Of a DNA stretch of 8,393 nucleotides, positions 1 through 7,128 are shown piece by piece. The stretch spans positions 1 through 8,393 of the forward strand of contig JAEZFE010000336.1 of the NCBI GenBank assembly GCA_023437865.1. The letters run 5' to 3'. The first letter of the stretch is position 1, and each line of letters starts with the position of its first letter. Position numbers and translations under genes: made by a program. This stretch comes from Pseudomonadota bacterium (GTDB taxonomy: Bacteria > Pseudomonadota > Alphaproteobacteria > Rhodospirillales > Magnetospirillaceae). The notes beneath the pieces were generated by a model. The model searched no databases and was not told the origin of the DNA. It saw nothing but the letters and a program-made list of their open reading frames with translations.

Positions 1-179
1 CCATCACCCACGACATGGCCTCGGCCCGCAAGATCGCCGACCGCATCGCCATGCTGTACAAGGGCCGCCTGATCTGGGTCGGCCCGGCCAAGGACATCGA
101 CCATTCGGGTAACGAATTCGTCGACCAGTTCATCCACGGGCGGGCCGAAGGCCCGATTAAGATGGAGCTGCGCGCCTAG
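1..179 (+). CDS. ABC transporter ATP-binding protein, MlaF-like (C-terminal fragment)
   Basis: The reading frame enters from the left edge (first whole codon at base 3) and gives 58 residues before TAG at 177-179. The fragment opens with ITHDM, the H-loop (switch histidine) of an ABC ATPase. It continues with the usual last strands (IADRIAMLYKGRLIWVG) and ends in a short tail, FVDQFIHGRAEGPI. A tail of this form (QF-hG-a-GPI) is characteristic of MlaF/Ttg2A ATPases, which energise phospholipid transport between the inner and outer membranes with MlaE and MlaD. The Walker A, Walker B and signature motifs lie outside the window, so the subfamily assignment rests on the tail alone. The stop overlaps the stop of the convergent exporter gene within one CTAG. 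No terminator hairpin is visible here. Membership of the ABC ATPase class is secure; MlaF is likely. Confidence 0.85.
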   Translation, partial: ITHDMASARKIADRIAMLYKGRLIWVGPAKDIDHSGNEFVDQFIHGRAEGPIKMELRA

Positions 180-1030
180 CGCTTACGTCCGGCGATGACC
201 AAGGCGATGCCACCCAGAACGGTGGCGGATGCCAGGATCAGCCGCAGGTCCACGGGCTCGCCCAGCATGGCCACGGCCATCCCGGCGGTGATCACCGGCA
301 CGCTCAACTGCACTGAGGCGCCGCGTACGGCGCTCAGCGCGGGCAAAACCGCATACCACAGCCCATAACCCAATCCCGACGTGACGGCCCCCGACAGCAC
401 GCCGTACACCATCCCCATGGAATCGAAGTTCAGATCGGCAACGAAAACGAGCGCAAGCCCGGCTGCCATGGGGACTGCGCGCAGGAAATTGCCGGCAGTC
501 GCCACGGTCGGGTCGCCACCCTTGCGGCCCACCAGGGAATACCAGCCCCAGGCCACGCCGGACGATGCCATCAGCAGCGCCCCTGCAAGCGGTGGCGCGG
601 AGACGCCCGGCGCCACCAGAACGACCAAGCCGGCCAGGGCGCAGACCAGGCCGCACCACTGCCCCCTGCCCAGCCGTTCCCCACGGACAAGGCCCGCCAC
701 GATCATGGTGGCCTGCACCGCTCCGAACAGCAGCAGGGCTCCGGTCCCCGCAGTCAGCGTGCTGTAGGCAAAGGAAAACGCCGCTGCGTAAGCCAGCAAT
801 GCCGCCGCACCGCGCCAACTCCCGCCCGAAGACGGCACCTTCCCCCGCAGCAGCACCAAAGCGCCGATGGCGATACTACCCGAGACGATACGGATCAGGG
901 TGAAGCCAGCCGGGTCGATGCCGGTGGTGGTCAGCGCCAGCCGGCACAGAATCGAGTTGGCCGCGAAGGCCGCCATGGTCAGCGCGGTCAGCACCGCCAC
1001 CACCCACGCCCTCTCTCCGGTCATTGTCAT
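176..1030 (-). CDS. EamA/DMT-family transporter
   Basis: The product is a 284-residue, almost wholly hydrophobic protein with about ten predicted membrane segments arranged as two EamA-like halves (roughly residues 10-140 and 148-280). This is the standard length and layout of drug/metabolite transporter permeases of the inner membrane. Family hallmarks include an early AANSILCRLAL stretch, the GALLLFGAVQATMI segment, a mid-protein SSGVAWGWYSLVGRK that opens the second half, and a positively charged end (AGRKR). The substrate cannot be read from sequence; relatives export amino acids, metabolites or toxic compounds. The start is ATG at 1030, with a purine-rich GGGAAGGG 5 nt upstream on the minus strand; an in-frame ATG at 1024 is possible. 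The gene lies 94 nt downstream of a TetR regulator on the same strand. That gap holds its own promoter-like and operator-like sequences, so control by the TetR protein is a reasonable inference. Confidence 0.9.
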   Translation of the reverse strand: MTMTGERAWVVAVLTALTMAAFAANSILCRLALTTTGIDPAGFTLIRIVSGSIAIGALVLLRGKVPSSGGSWRGAAALLAYAAAFSFAYSTLTAGTGALLLFGAVQATMIVAGLVRGERLGRGQWCGLVCALAGLVVLVAPGVSAPPLAGALLMASSGVAWGWYSLVGRKGGDPTVATAGNFLRAVPMAAGLALVFVADLNFDSMGMVYGVLSGAVTSGLGYGLWYAVLPALSAVRGASVQLSVPVITAGMAVAMLGEPVDLRLILASATVLGGIALVIAGRKR

Positions 1031-1060
1031 CTGGACCCTTCCCGTTGTGGCTGCTCGAAG

Positions 1061-1078
1061 CTACCTATCACCAGGTAG
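1061..1078. promoter_or_regulatory. 18-bp interrupted palindrome, candidate TetR operator
   Basis: The arms CTACCT (1061-1066) and AGGTAG (1073-1078) are perfect inverted repeats around a 6-bp centre, ATCACC. The site lies 31-48 bp upstream of the exporter start codon and overlaps the expected -10 position of its promoter. TetR-family dimers typically bind palindromes of this size over core promoters. Binding by the adjacent TetR protein is inferred, not shown. Confidence 0.55.
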
Positions 1079-1101
1079 GCACAGGGGCGCGGCTTTGTCA
1101 A
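1073..1101 (-). promoter_or_regulatory. Candidate sigma-70 promoter of the exporter gene
   Basis: On the minus strand a perfect TTGACA (1101-1096) is followed by 17 nt and then CTACCT (1078-1073), preceded by TGC, which could act as an extended -10. The -10 match is weak, so activity is uncertain. The hexamer is the left arm (minus-strand reading) of the palindrome at 1061-1078, so a bound repressor would block this promoter. Confidence 0.4.
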
Positions 1102-1124
1102 AGGCCCACATAGCCCCGGTCCGA

Positions 1125-1682
1125 TCAGTCGCAGGTCAACAGATAGAGTTGGGCATTCACTGCTTCGTCGAACGAGGCAACGTGACCCTTCACCCGCGAC
1201 ACCAGCATGGCGCCCTCGACACTGGCGACGAACAGGCGCCCCAAGGCGCCGGGGTCGATACCCGCCGCAGGCCCGAAGGCAACGATCTGGGCCGCCACCC
1301 ACTGGGCACACATGTCGAAGAAGCTGGCCAGCTCCTCGCGCGCGGCATCGGGCAGCCCAGCCATTTCAGCGCCCATCATGCCGCACAGGCAGAAGCGGTT
1401 ACCGTGCTCCAGATGGTGGCGGAACAACGCGATAAAGGCGCGCATACGGCTGTGGAAATCCCCACCGCTGCCGATCGTGTCCAGGGCGGCAGCGGTTTCC
1501 TCGCGCTGCATCCGTACCAGGGCCAGCATCAGATCGTTCTTGGCGGGAAAATGATAATGGACGCTGGCCGATTTGATGCCGATCCGGGCCGCCACCTCGC
1601 GGAAACTGACGCCGGAAATGCCGTGCTCCTGGGCCATTTCCTTGGCCGTGGCCAAAATGCGCTGGCGTGTATTCTGATCCAT
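1125..1682 (-). CDS. TetR/AcrR-family transcriptional regulator
   Basis: The 185-residue length is usual for TetR repressors. Residues 5-51 form the N-terminal DNA-binding domain, with the helix-turn-helix around FREVAARIGIKSASVHYHFPAKNDL, including the near-invariant helix 3-4 signature (S-VHYHF--K--L). The remainder is a helical ligand-binding and dimerisation domain of unknown ligand. It contains a CLCG motif (Cys98 and Cys100) that could bind a ligand or sense thiol chemistry; that is speculation. The start is placed at ATG 1682 (MDQNTRQRIL), a typical TetR beginning. GTG at 1691 is a real alternative, because the only good Shine-Dalgarno (GGGAGGG, minus strand, 1709-1703) lies 11 nt before the GTG but 20 nt before the ATG. 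The gene follows the LuxR-type gene closely and precedes the exporter, which it probably represses. Confidence 0.9.
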   Translation of the reverse strand: MDQNTRQRILATAKEMAQEHGISGVSFREVAARIGIKSASVHYHFPAKNDLMLALVRMQREETAAALDTIGSGGDFHSRMRAFIALFRHHLEHGNRFCLCGMMGAEMAGLPDAAREELASFFDMCAQWVAAQIVAFGPAAGIDPGALGRLFVASVEGAMLVSRVKGHVASFDEAVNAQLYLLTCD

Positions 1683-1703
1683 GCCCAGCACAGTAGGCGA
1701 CAC

Positions 1704-1732
1704 CCTCCCGAGCGGCAAGCGGGCTGGGGAGG
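1704..1732 (-). promoter_or_regulatory. Stem-loop sequestering the TetR-gene ribosome binding site
   Basis: On the minus strand CCTCCC (1732-1727) pairs with GGGAGG (1709-1704). After a 1x1 C/C mismatch, AGC (1725-1723) pairs with GCT (1713-1711), closing a 9-nt loop. The right arm is the only good Shine-Dalgarno of the TetR gene. The left arm begins on the base after the LuxR-type stop codon, so a terminating ribosome would cover it. No T-run follows, which argues against an intrinsic terminator. Confidence 0.5.
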
Positions 1733-2497
1733 TCAGGTGGAACGGCCCAGCCAGATTGCCATCAGCGCCGAACGGCTGCCGACACCGAACTTGCGGTAGA
1801 TGGACGCGACTGTGTCGTGGATGGTGTGCTGGCTGCGCTCCAGTCGCTCGGCAATCCGCTTTTCCGGCAGCCCCGTAAGGAACAGGTGCAGCACCTTGCG
1901 CTCGGCCGCCGTCAACGGCGCCGCCGCCACCAGCAGGCCATGCGACAGCAGGACCTGACGATGGAACCACTTGATGCCGCGCAGGACCTGCGCCATCCCG
2001 TCGCGGTCGGCCTCGGTGAAGCCTCCCCGCCCCGTCCGGCGGTGGAGCCCGAACCAGGATTCCGTATCCTCGTTGACGGGGAAGGCGCTCAGCATGGCGT
2101 CCTCCAGGCCTGCCCTTAAATAGTAAGTGCGGTAATAATCAGACTCGAACCAGTCCGGGCTGACCACATCGCACAGGCGGTTGGCGCGGAAGTGGCCCGC
2201 CCCTTCCAGGTGCTTGAGGGTCGCGACATCGGCGACCCCTTTGTCGAGCAGTTCCTTCTGTTCCTGCACCGCTGCGTCCAGCAGCGGCGTCGGATGCAGA
2301 TTACGCAGGACGGCAGCCCGCCAGCCTCCGGTGGGGTCTTCCGGCCCCACCTCATCGGCCCGCACCACGCCGAGCCATATAGCGTTATCGGCACCGGTGC
2401 GCTCGCACAGCCTTTGCATCAGGTGCAACATGGCCTCGTCGCAGCGGGCGGCGTCAAAATCGGCCAGCTCGTCCCAAAGGTGATGAACGTCGTCCAC
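1733..2497 (-). CDS. LuxR-family (GerE-type HTH) transcriptional regulator
   Basis: The product is 254 residues from the chosen start. The last 60 (about 195-254) form a LuxR/GerE DNA-binding domain: LTAAERKVLHLFLTGLPEKRIAERL, then SQHTIHDTVASIYRKFGVGSRSALMA, with the expected recognition helix and the K-GV-SR turn. The first 190 residues show no phosphoryl-receiver aspartate pattern and no clear acyl-homoserine-lactone pocket signature. They look like a GAF- or PAS-like sensor fold with an aromatic segment (DWFESDYYRTYYLRAG), so the signal is unknown. Start: GTG 2497 has a GGGGGG tract 4 nt upstream. ATG at 2521 (8 residues longer) and GTG at 2548 are alternatives lacking a better ribosome site. 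The gene is divergent from radA across about 150 bp and heads a same-strand block with the TetR regulator and the exporter, with a 50-nt gap to the TetR ATG. Confidence 0.85.
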   Translation of the reverse strand: MDDVHHLWDELADFDAARCDEAMLHLMQRLCERTGADNAIWLGVVRADEVGPEDPTGGWRAAVLRNLHPTPLLDAAVQEQKELLDKGVADVATLKHLEGAGHFRANRLCDVVSPDWFESDYYRTYYLRAGLEDAMLSAFPVNEDTESWFGLHRRTGRGGFTEADRDGMAQVLRGIKWFHRQVLLSHGLLVAAAPLTAAERKVLHLFLTGLPEKRIAERLERSQHTIHDTVASIYRKFGVGSRSALMAIWLGRST

Positions 2498-2529
2498 GGT
2501 GCCCCCCTTTCGCGCGAGCATGCACCAGA

Positions 2530-2541
2530 AACCGTTCGGTT
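2530..2541. promoter_or_regulatory. 12-bp palindrome upstream of the LuxR-type gene
   Basis: AACCG, TT, CGGTT is a perfect inverted repeat lying 33-44 bp upstream of the chosen GTG start in the divergent intergenic region. It could be an autoregulatory site. It is short, it does not match the lux-box CTG-N10-CAG pattern, and it would be coding if translation began at 2548. Confidence 0.2.
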
Positions 2542-2585
2542 CAAACACTCGGCACCCCGGGCGGCACTGGAAATCGCTACGGCAC

Positions 2586-2615
2586 TTGCCATCCGGGACG
2601 CTTTTGTCTCATACC
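2586..2615 (+). promoter_or_regulatory. Possible promoter of the radA operon
   Basis: TTGCCA (2586-2591), 18 nt, then CATACC (2610-2615), ending 30 nt before the radA start codon. The -35 box is good, but the -10 box matches consensus at only three positions. It is the best candidate in the short divergent region, not a firm call. Confidence 0.3.
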
Positions 2616-2645
2616 ATCGCGCATCATCCCTTCGAGGCATCTTCC

Positions 2646-4019
2646 GTGTCCAAATCCTCGTCCCGCTTCGTCTGCCAGGAATGTGGCGCCGTCACCGCGC
2701 GCTGGGCCGGCAAGTGCGAAGCCTGCGGCGCCTGGAACTCCATCACCGAGGAAGCCACGCGCGAATCCGCCCCCAAGGGCCTGGGCGGCAAGCCCGGCAA
2801 GCGCATCGAATTCGTCAGCCTGGAGGGCCATTCCAACCTGAACCTGCCGCGCCTGATGACCAAGATCGGCGAGCTGGACCGGGTGTGCGGCGGCGGGTTG
2901 GTACCCGGCTCGGCGCTGCTGGTCGGCGGCGATCCCGGCATCGGCAAGTCCACCCTGCTGACCCAGGCGACGGCCGCACTGTCGGCCCAGGCTCCGGTGG
3001 TCTATATCTCGGGCGAAGAGGCGGTGGACCAGGTGCGGCTGCGCGCCCAGCGCTTGGGCCTATCCAAGGCGCCGGTACAGCTGGCCTCGGCCACAAATCT
3101 GCGCGACATCATCTCGACGCTGGACGGCAATGACGCGCCCAAGGTGGTGGTCATCGACTCCATCCAGACCATGTTCGCCGACAATGTGGAATCGGCGCCC
3201 GGTACCGTCAGCCAGGTGCGCACCTGCGCCCACGAGCTGATCCGGCTGGCCAAGCGGCGCGGCTTCGTGCTGTTCCTGGTCGGCCACGTCACCAAGGAAG
3301 GCACCATCGCCGGCCCCCGCGTGCTCGAGCACATGGTCGACACCGTGCTGTATTTCGAGGGCGAGCGCGGCCACCAGTTCCGTATCCTGCGCGCGGTCAA
3401 GAACCGCTTCGGCGCCACCGACGAGATCGGCGTGTTCGAGATGACCGATGGCGGCCTGACCGAAGTGCTGAACCCATCGGCCCTGTTCCTGGCCGAACGG
3501 CGCGGCAACGTTTCGGGCTCGTGCGTTTATGCCGGGATCGAGGGCACGCGCCCCATGCTGGTGGAAATCCAGGCGCTGGTGGCCCCCAGCACGCTGTCAT
3601 CGCCCCGCCGCGCTGTAGTGGGATGGGATTCCGCGCGTCTGTCCATGGTGCTTGCGGTGCTGGATGCGCGATGCGGACTTGCGTTGTCGGGCAATGACGT
3701 TTATTTGAACGTCGCTGGCGGCTTGAGGATCACCGAGCCCGCTGCCGATCTCGCGGTCGCGGCCGCGCTCGTGTCCTCCGCCACCGATGTGCCCGTCCCC
3801 GCCGACATGGTGGTGTTCGGTGAAATCGGTCTCTCCGGCGAGGTGCGTGCGGTCGCGCAGGGCGACGCCCGCCTCAAGGAGGCGGCGAAGCTAGGGTTCG
3901 CGCAGGGCATGGTGCCGGCGAGCCCCCGCAAGGGAAAACAAGGACCGGGTGGTCCTTTGTCCATACGCCCCATCGGGCATTTGCAGGATTTGCTGGGGCT
4001 GTTCCGCCCCGGCCAATGA
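2646..4019 (+). CDS. radA: DNA repair protein RadA
   Basis: The 457-residue product has the full RadA architecture. An N-terminal four-cysteine zinc finger uses C10, C13, C24 and C27. A RecA-like ATPase follows, with Walker A GGDPGIGKST (residues 94-103, Lys101) and Walker B VVVIDSIQT (Asp171). The RadA-specific KNRFG motif is at 252-256, and a Lon-protease-like C-terminal domain spans about 270-457. RadA is a hexameric DnaB-like helicase that extends D-loops and promotes branch migration in recombinational repair. GTG 2646 is chosen because GAGG (2634-2637) sits 8 nt upstream and because it places the zinc finger at the usual distance from the N terminus; earlier in-frame starts lack such a site. 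It is the first gene of the run leading to cvpA, purF and the dehydrogenase. Third-position usage becomes visibly looser after about base 3600 (codons such as GTA, CGA, AGG and CTA), and a strong hairpin lies near the 3' end. Confidence 0.97.
   Translation: MSKSSSRFVCQECGAVTARWAGKCEACGAWNSITEEATRESAPKGLGGKPGKRIEFVSLEGHSNLNLPRLMTKIGELDRVCGGGLVPGSALLVGGDPGIGKSTLLTQATAALSAQAPVVYISGEEAVDQVRLRAQRLGLSKAPVQLASATNLRDIISTLDGNDAPKVVVIDSIQTMFADNVESAPGTVSQVRTCAHELIRLAKRRGFVLFLVGHVTKEGTIAGPRVLEHMVDTVLYFEGERGHQFRILRAVKNRFGATDEIGVFEMTDGGLTEVLNPSALFLAERRGNVSGSCVYAGIEGTRPMLVEIQALVAPSTLSSPRRAVVGWDSARLSMVLAVLDARCGLALSGNDVYLNVAGGLRITEPAADLAVAAALVSSATDVPVPADMVVFGEIGLSGEVRAVAQGDARLKEAAKLGFAQGMVPASPRKGKQGPGGPLSIRPIGHLQDLLGLFRPGQ
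3938..3960 (+). repeat. Hairpin inside the 3' end of radA
   Basis: AAGGACC (3940-3946) pairs perfectly with GGTCCTT (3951-3957) across a GGGT tetraloop. Past a single bulged T (3958), two more pairs (3938-3939 with 3959-3960) extend the stem. It lies about 60 nt before the radA stop and encodes a Gly/Pro-rich stretch, GKQGPGGP. Its role, if any, is unknown; the T-run after it is too short for a good terminator. Confidence 0.45.
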
Positions 4020-4050
4020 CGACCGAAGCCTAGGAAGAGCCGCTCCCGAC

Positions 4051-4767
4051 ATGGGCACCTTTACCGCCGTGGACATCATCGTCGCCATTGTGATGCTCGG
4101 CTTGGCGGCCTTTTCCTTCTTCCGCGGCTTTGTCCACCAGATCCTGGCCATCGGCGCCTGGGTCGGTTCGGTCATGGCCACCATCCACGGATTCGCGCTG
4201 GCGCGGCCGTTCTTCCGCAGCCATATCGATTCGGCGCTGGGCGCCGACGTGGCCACTGCGGTGGCGCTGTTCCTGGTTTCGCTGCTGGTGCTGTCCATCG
4301 TCACCAAGGCAGTGTCCGATCGCGTGCGCCGTTCGGCTCTCAACAGCGTTGATTCGTCCCTGGGCTTTGTGTTCGGATTGGCCATGGGCGCGGTGCTGAT
4401 GAGCCTGGCCTATCTGGGCGTGACCATGCTGACCGGCCCCGAGCAGCCCGACTGGCTGACCCAGGCCAAGACCCGGCCCTGGCTGGAGCGCGGCGCGAAT
4501 ATGCTGCGCGGCATGGCGCCCGAGGGCTTCGGCGTCGCCGAGGGCAAGACCAGGCAGGTCAAGGGCGAGGCCCAGACCCTCATTGAAGCGGAGCAGCAAT
4601 TCCGCCAGTTCGTCGCGCCGCAACCCAGCGCGGCCCATGACGACAAGCCATCTCCGGCCAAGCCGGGCGAGACCACCAATGCGGCACCCCAGCCGGTCAA
4701 GCCGGCCAAGGGGTACGACAAGGAAAGCCGGGGCCAGCTGGACCGGCTTTTCCAAACCAACCAGTGA
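4051..4767 (+). CDS. cvpA: CvpA family inner-membrane protein
   Basis: The 238-residue protein has four hydrophobic membrane segments near residues 7-24, 30-48, 66-86 and 103-126. Family features include the opening DIIVAIVML, the FSFFRGFVHQILAIGAW segment with its conserved R-G-----L pattern, and VDSSLGFVFGLAMGAVL before the last helix. CvpA is named for its need in colicin V production in E. coli; its molecular role is poorly defined. The C-terminal 110 or so residues are a hydrophilic Ala/Pro/Lys-rich linker ending in YDKESRGQLDRLFQTNQ, a tail of the sort seen in alphaproteobacterial members. The start is ATG 4051, 31 nt after radA. Its AGGAAG (4032-4037) is rather far, at 13 nt, so translation may partly depend on coupling. 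Position directly before purF matches the cvpA-purF pairing known in E. coli. Confidence 0.92.
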   Translation: MGTFTAVDIIVAIVMLGLAAFSFFRGFVHQILAIGAWVGSVMATIHGFALARPFFRSHIDSALGADVATAVALFLVSLLVLSIVTKAVSDRVRRSALNSVDSSLGFVFGLAMGAVLMSLAYLGVTMLTGPEQPDWLTQAKTRPWLERGANMLRGMAPEGFGVAEGKTRQVKGEAQTLIEAEQQFRQFVAPQPSAAHDDKPSPAKPGETTNAAPQPVKPAKGYDKESRGQLDRLFQTNQ

Positions 4768-4784
4768 TGCGAGCGGCGGTTCAA

Positions 4785-6244
<1,460 letters not shown>

Positions 6245-6245
<1 letters not shown>

Positions 6246-6997
6246 TGGGCCGTCTTTCCGGACGGGTGGCTCTGGTCACCGGCGCCTCGCGCGGCATCGG
6301 CCGCGCCGTCGCCAAGCGCTTCGCCGCCGAAGGCGCCGAGGTCATCTGCGGCGCCCGCACCCAGGGCGGCCTGGAAGAACTGGACGACGAGATCACCTCG
6401 GCCGCCGCTGCAAGCGGCAAAGGTCAAGATGCCGCCTCCGGCGGCTGGGGCAAGGCGGTGCTGTGCCCGCTGAACCTGCGCGAGTTCGACAAGATCGACC
6501 AGGTGGCCGCAGCCATCTTCCAGCGCTTCGGCAAGCTCGACATTCTGGTGGGCAATGCCGGCGATATCGGCGGCGGTCTGGCTCCTATCGGCCATATCGA
6601 CCAGAGGCACTTCCAGGAAGCCTTCGACACCAACGTCACCGCCAATTACCGCCTGATCCGCGCCTTCGAGCCCCTGCTCAAGGCATCGGATGCCGGACGG
6701 GCCATGTTCGTCACCTCGGGCGTGACCGAGGGCGTGTTCCCGTTTTGGGGCGTGTACGCGGCGACCAAGGCGGCGCTGGAAACCGTTGTGGTCACCTGGG
6801 CCGCCGAGATGGCCAACATCAGCAAACTGAAGATCAATCTGATCGATCCCGGCGTGGTGGCAACGCGGATGCGCGCCATCGCCTTCCCCGGCGAAGACCA
6901 GAGCAAGCTCGCCCAGCCCGAGGACATCACCGAGACCTTCGTCGCCTTGGCCGAAGCCAATTGCGCCCGGCATGGCGAAAAGGTTTTCATCCGCTAA
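6245..6997 (+). CDS. Short-chain dehydrogenase/reductase (SDR) family oxidoreductase
   Basis: The 250-residue product is a classical SDR. It has the nucleotide-binding TGASRGIG (12-19), NAG (104-106), and the catalytic tetrad Asn130, Ser158, Tyr171 and Lys175 (YAATK), with the usual 13-residue Ser-Tyr spacing. PG motif IDPGVVATRM follows Lys175. ARTQ after the second strand does not settle NADPH versus NADH preference. The substrate is unknown; relatives include FabG-like ketoacyl reductases. The ATG overlaps the purF stop (TGATG) and GAGGGGG (6231-6237) sits 7 nt upstream, so translation is coupled to purF. An SDR gene after purF is, as far as I recall, common in alphaproteobacteria, though no purine-pathway role is established. 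Odd feature: residues 54-67 (AAASGKGQDAASGG) are an extra low-complexity stretch between helix 2 and strand 3, encoded by two hairpins (6404-6445). Without it, 236 residues and a normal alignment would remain. Confidence 0.93.
6404..6445. repeat. Double-hairpin palindromic element in frame in the SDR gene
   Basis: Two perfect hairpins lie head to tail. The first is GCCGCT-GCA-AGCGGC (6404-6418) and the second is GCCGCC-TCC-GGCGGC (6431-6445), separated by 12 nt (AAAGGTCAAGAT). The unit is 42 nt, starts and ends on codon boundaries, and encodes 14 small or polar residues that SDR enzymes do not normally have at this position. GCCGCC at 6401-6406 can also pair with the last GGCGGC, closing the whole unit. 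This structure fits a repetitive palindromic element tolerated within a gene. No second copy is present in the window, so repetitiveness is unproven. Confidence 0.55.
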
Positions 6998-7010
6998 TCT
7001 TGAAACTACA

Positions 7011-7082
7011 CGATCGGCCCGATTGACCCGCCCGGTGGCGTGCCGCATGCTGTCTTTGGGGGAAGCAACGCCGGGCGTGGGT
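7011..7082. repeat. Inverted repeats in the SDR-to-hypothetical intergenic region
   Basis: The 131-bp gap (6998-7128) contains ATCGG-C-CCGAT (7013-7023). It also has a longer pair, ACCCGCCCGG (7026-7035) with CCGGGCG-T-GGGT (7071-7082, one bulge), separated by 35 nt. Neither is followed by a T-run, so neither is a convincing intrinsic terminator. A weak promoter-like TTGACC (7023-7028) with CATGCT 17 nt later could serve the next gene. Confidence 0.25.
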
Positions 7083-7128
7083 GGTCCGGTGTTTCGCGTC
7101 AACGCCCAGAAAGGGCCGGCGAGGGCGG

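Noticed and set aside
1704..1732. Intrinsic terminator between the LuxR-type and TetR genes
   Set aside because: The stem is followed by a mixed sequence with no T-tract, and its right arm is the ribosome binding site of the next gene, so a coupling role fits better.
867..1799. Plus-strand open frame (310 codons) across the exporter/TetR junction
   Set aside because: It is antisense to two well-supported genes and to their promoter region, and no domain is visible.
1683..1970. Upstream extension of the TetR reading frame to a 281-codon protein
   Set aside because: The extra 96 residues lie over the LuxR-type DNA-binding domain in another frame and look like shadow sequence; TetR proteins normally begin a few residues before the helix-turn-helix domain.
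2499..2645. Upstream extension of radA by 49 codons
   Set aside because: The zinc finger normally lies within the first dozen residues, and the GAGG before GTG 2646 fixes the start. The extension overlaps the divergent regulatory region.
7026..7082. Intrinsic terminator after the SDR gene
   Set aside because: The pairing arms are separated by 35 nt and no T-run follows the right arm.
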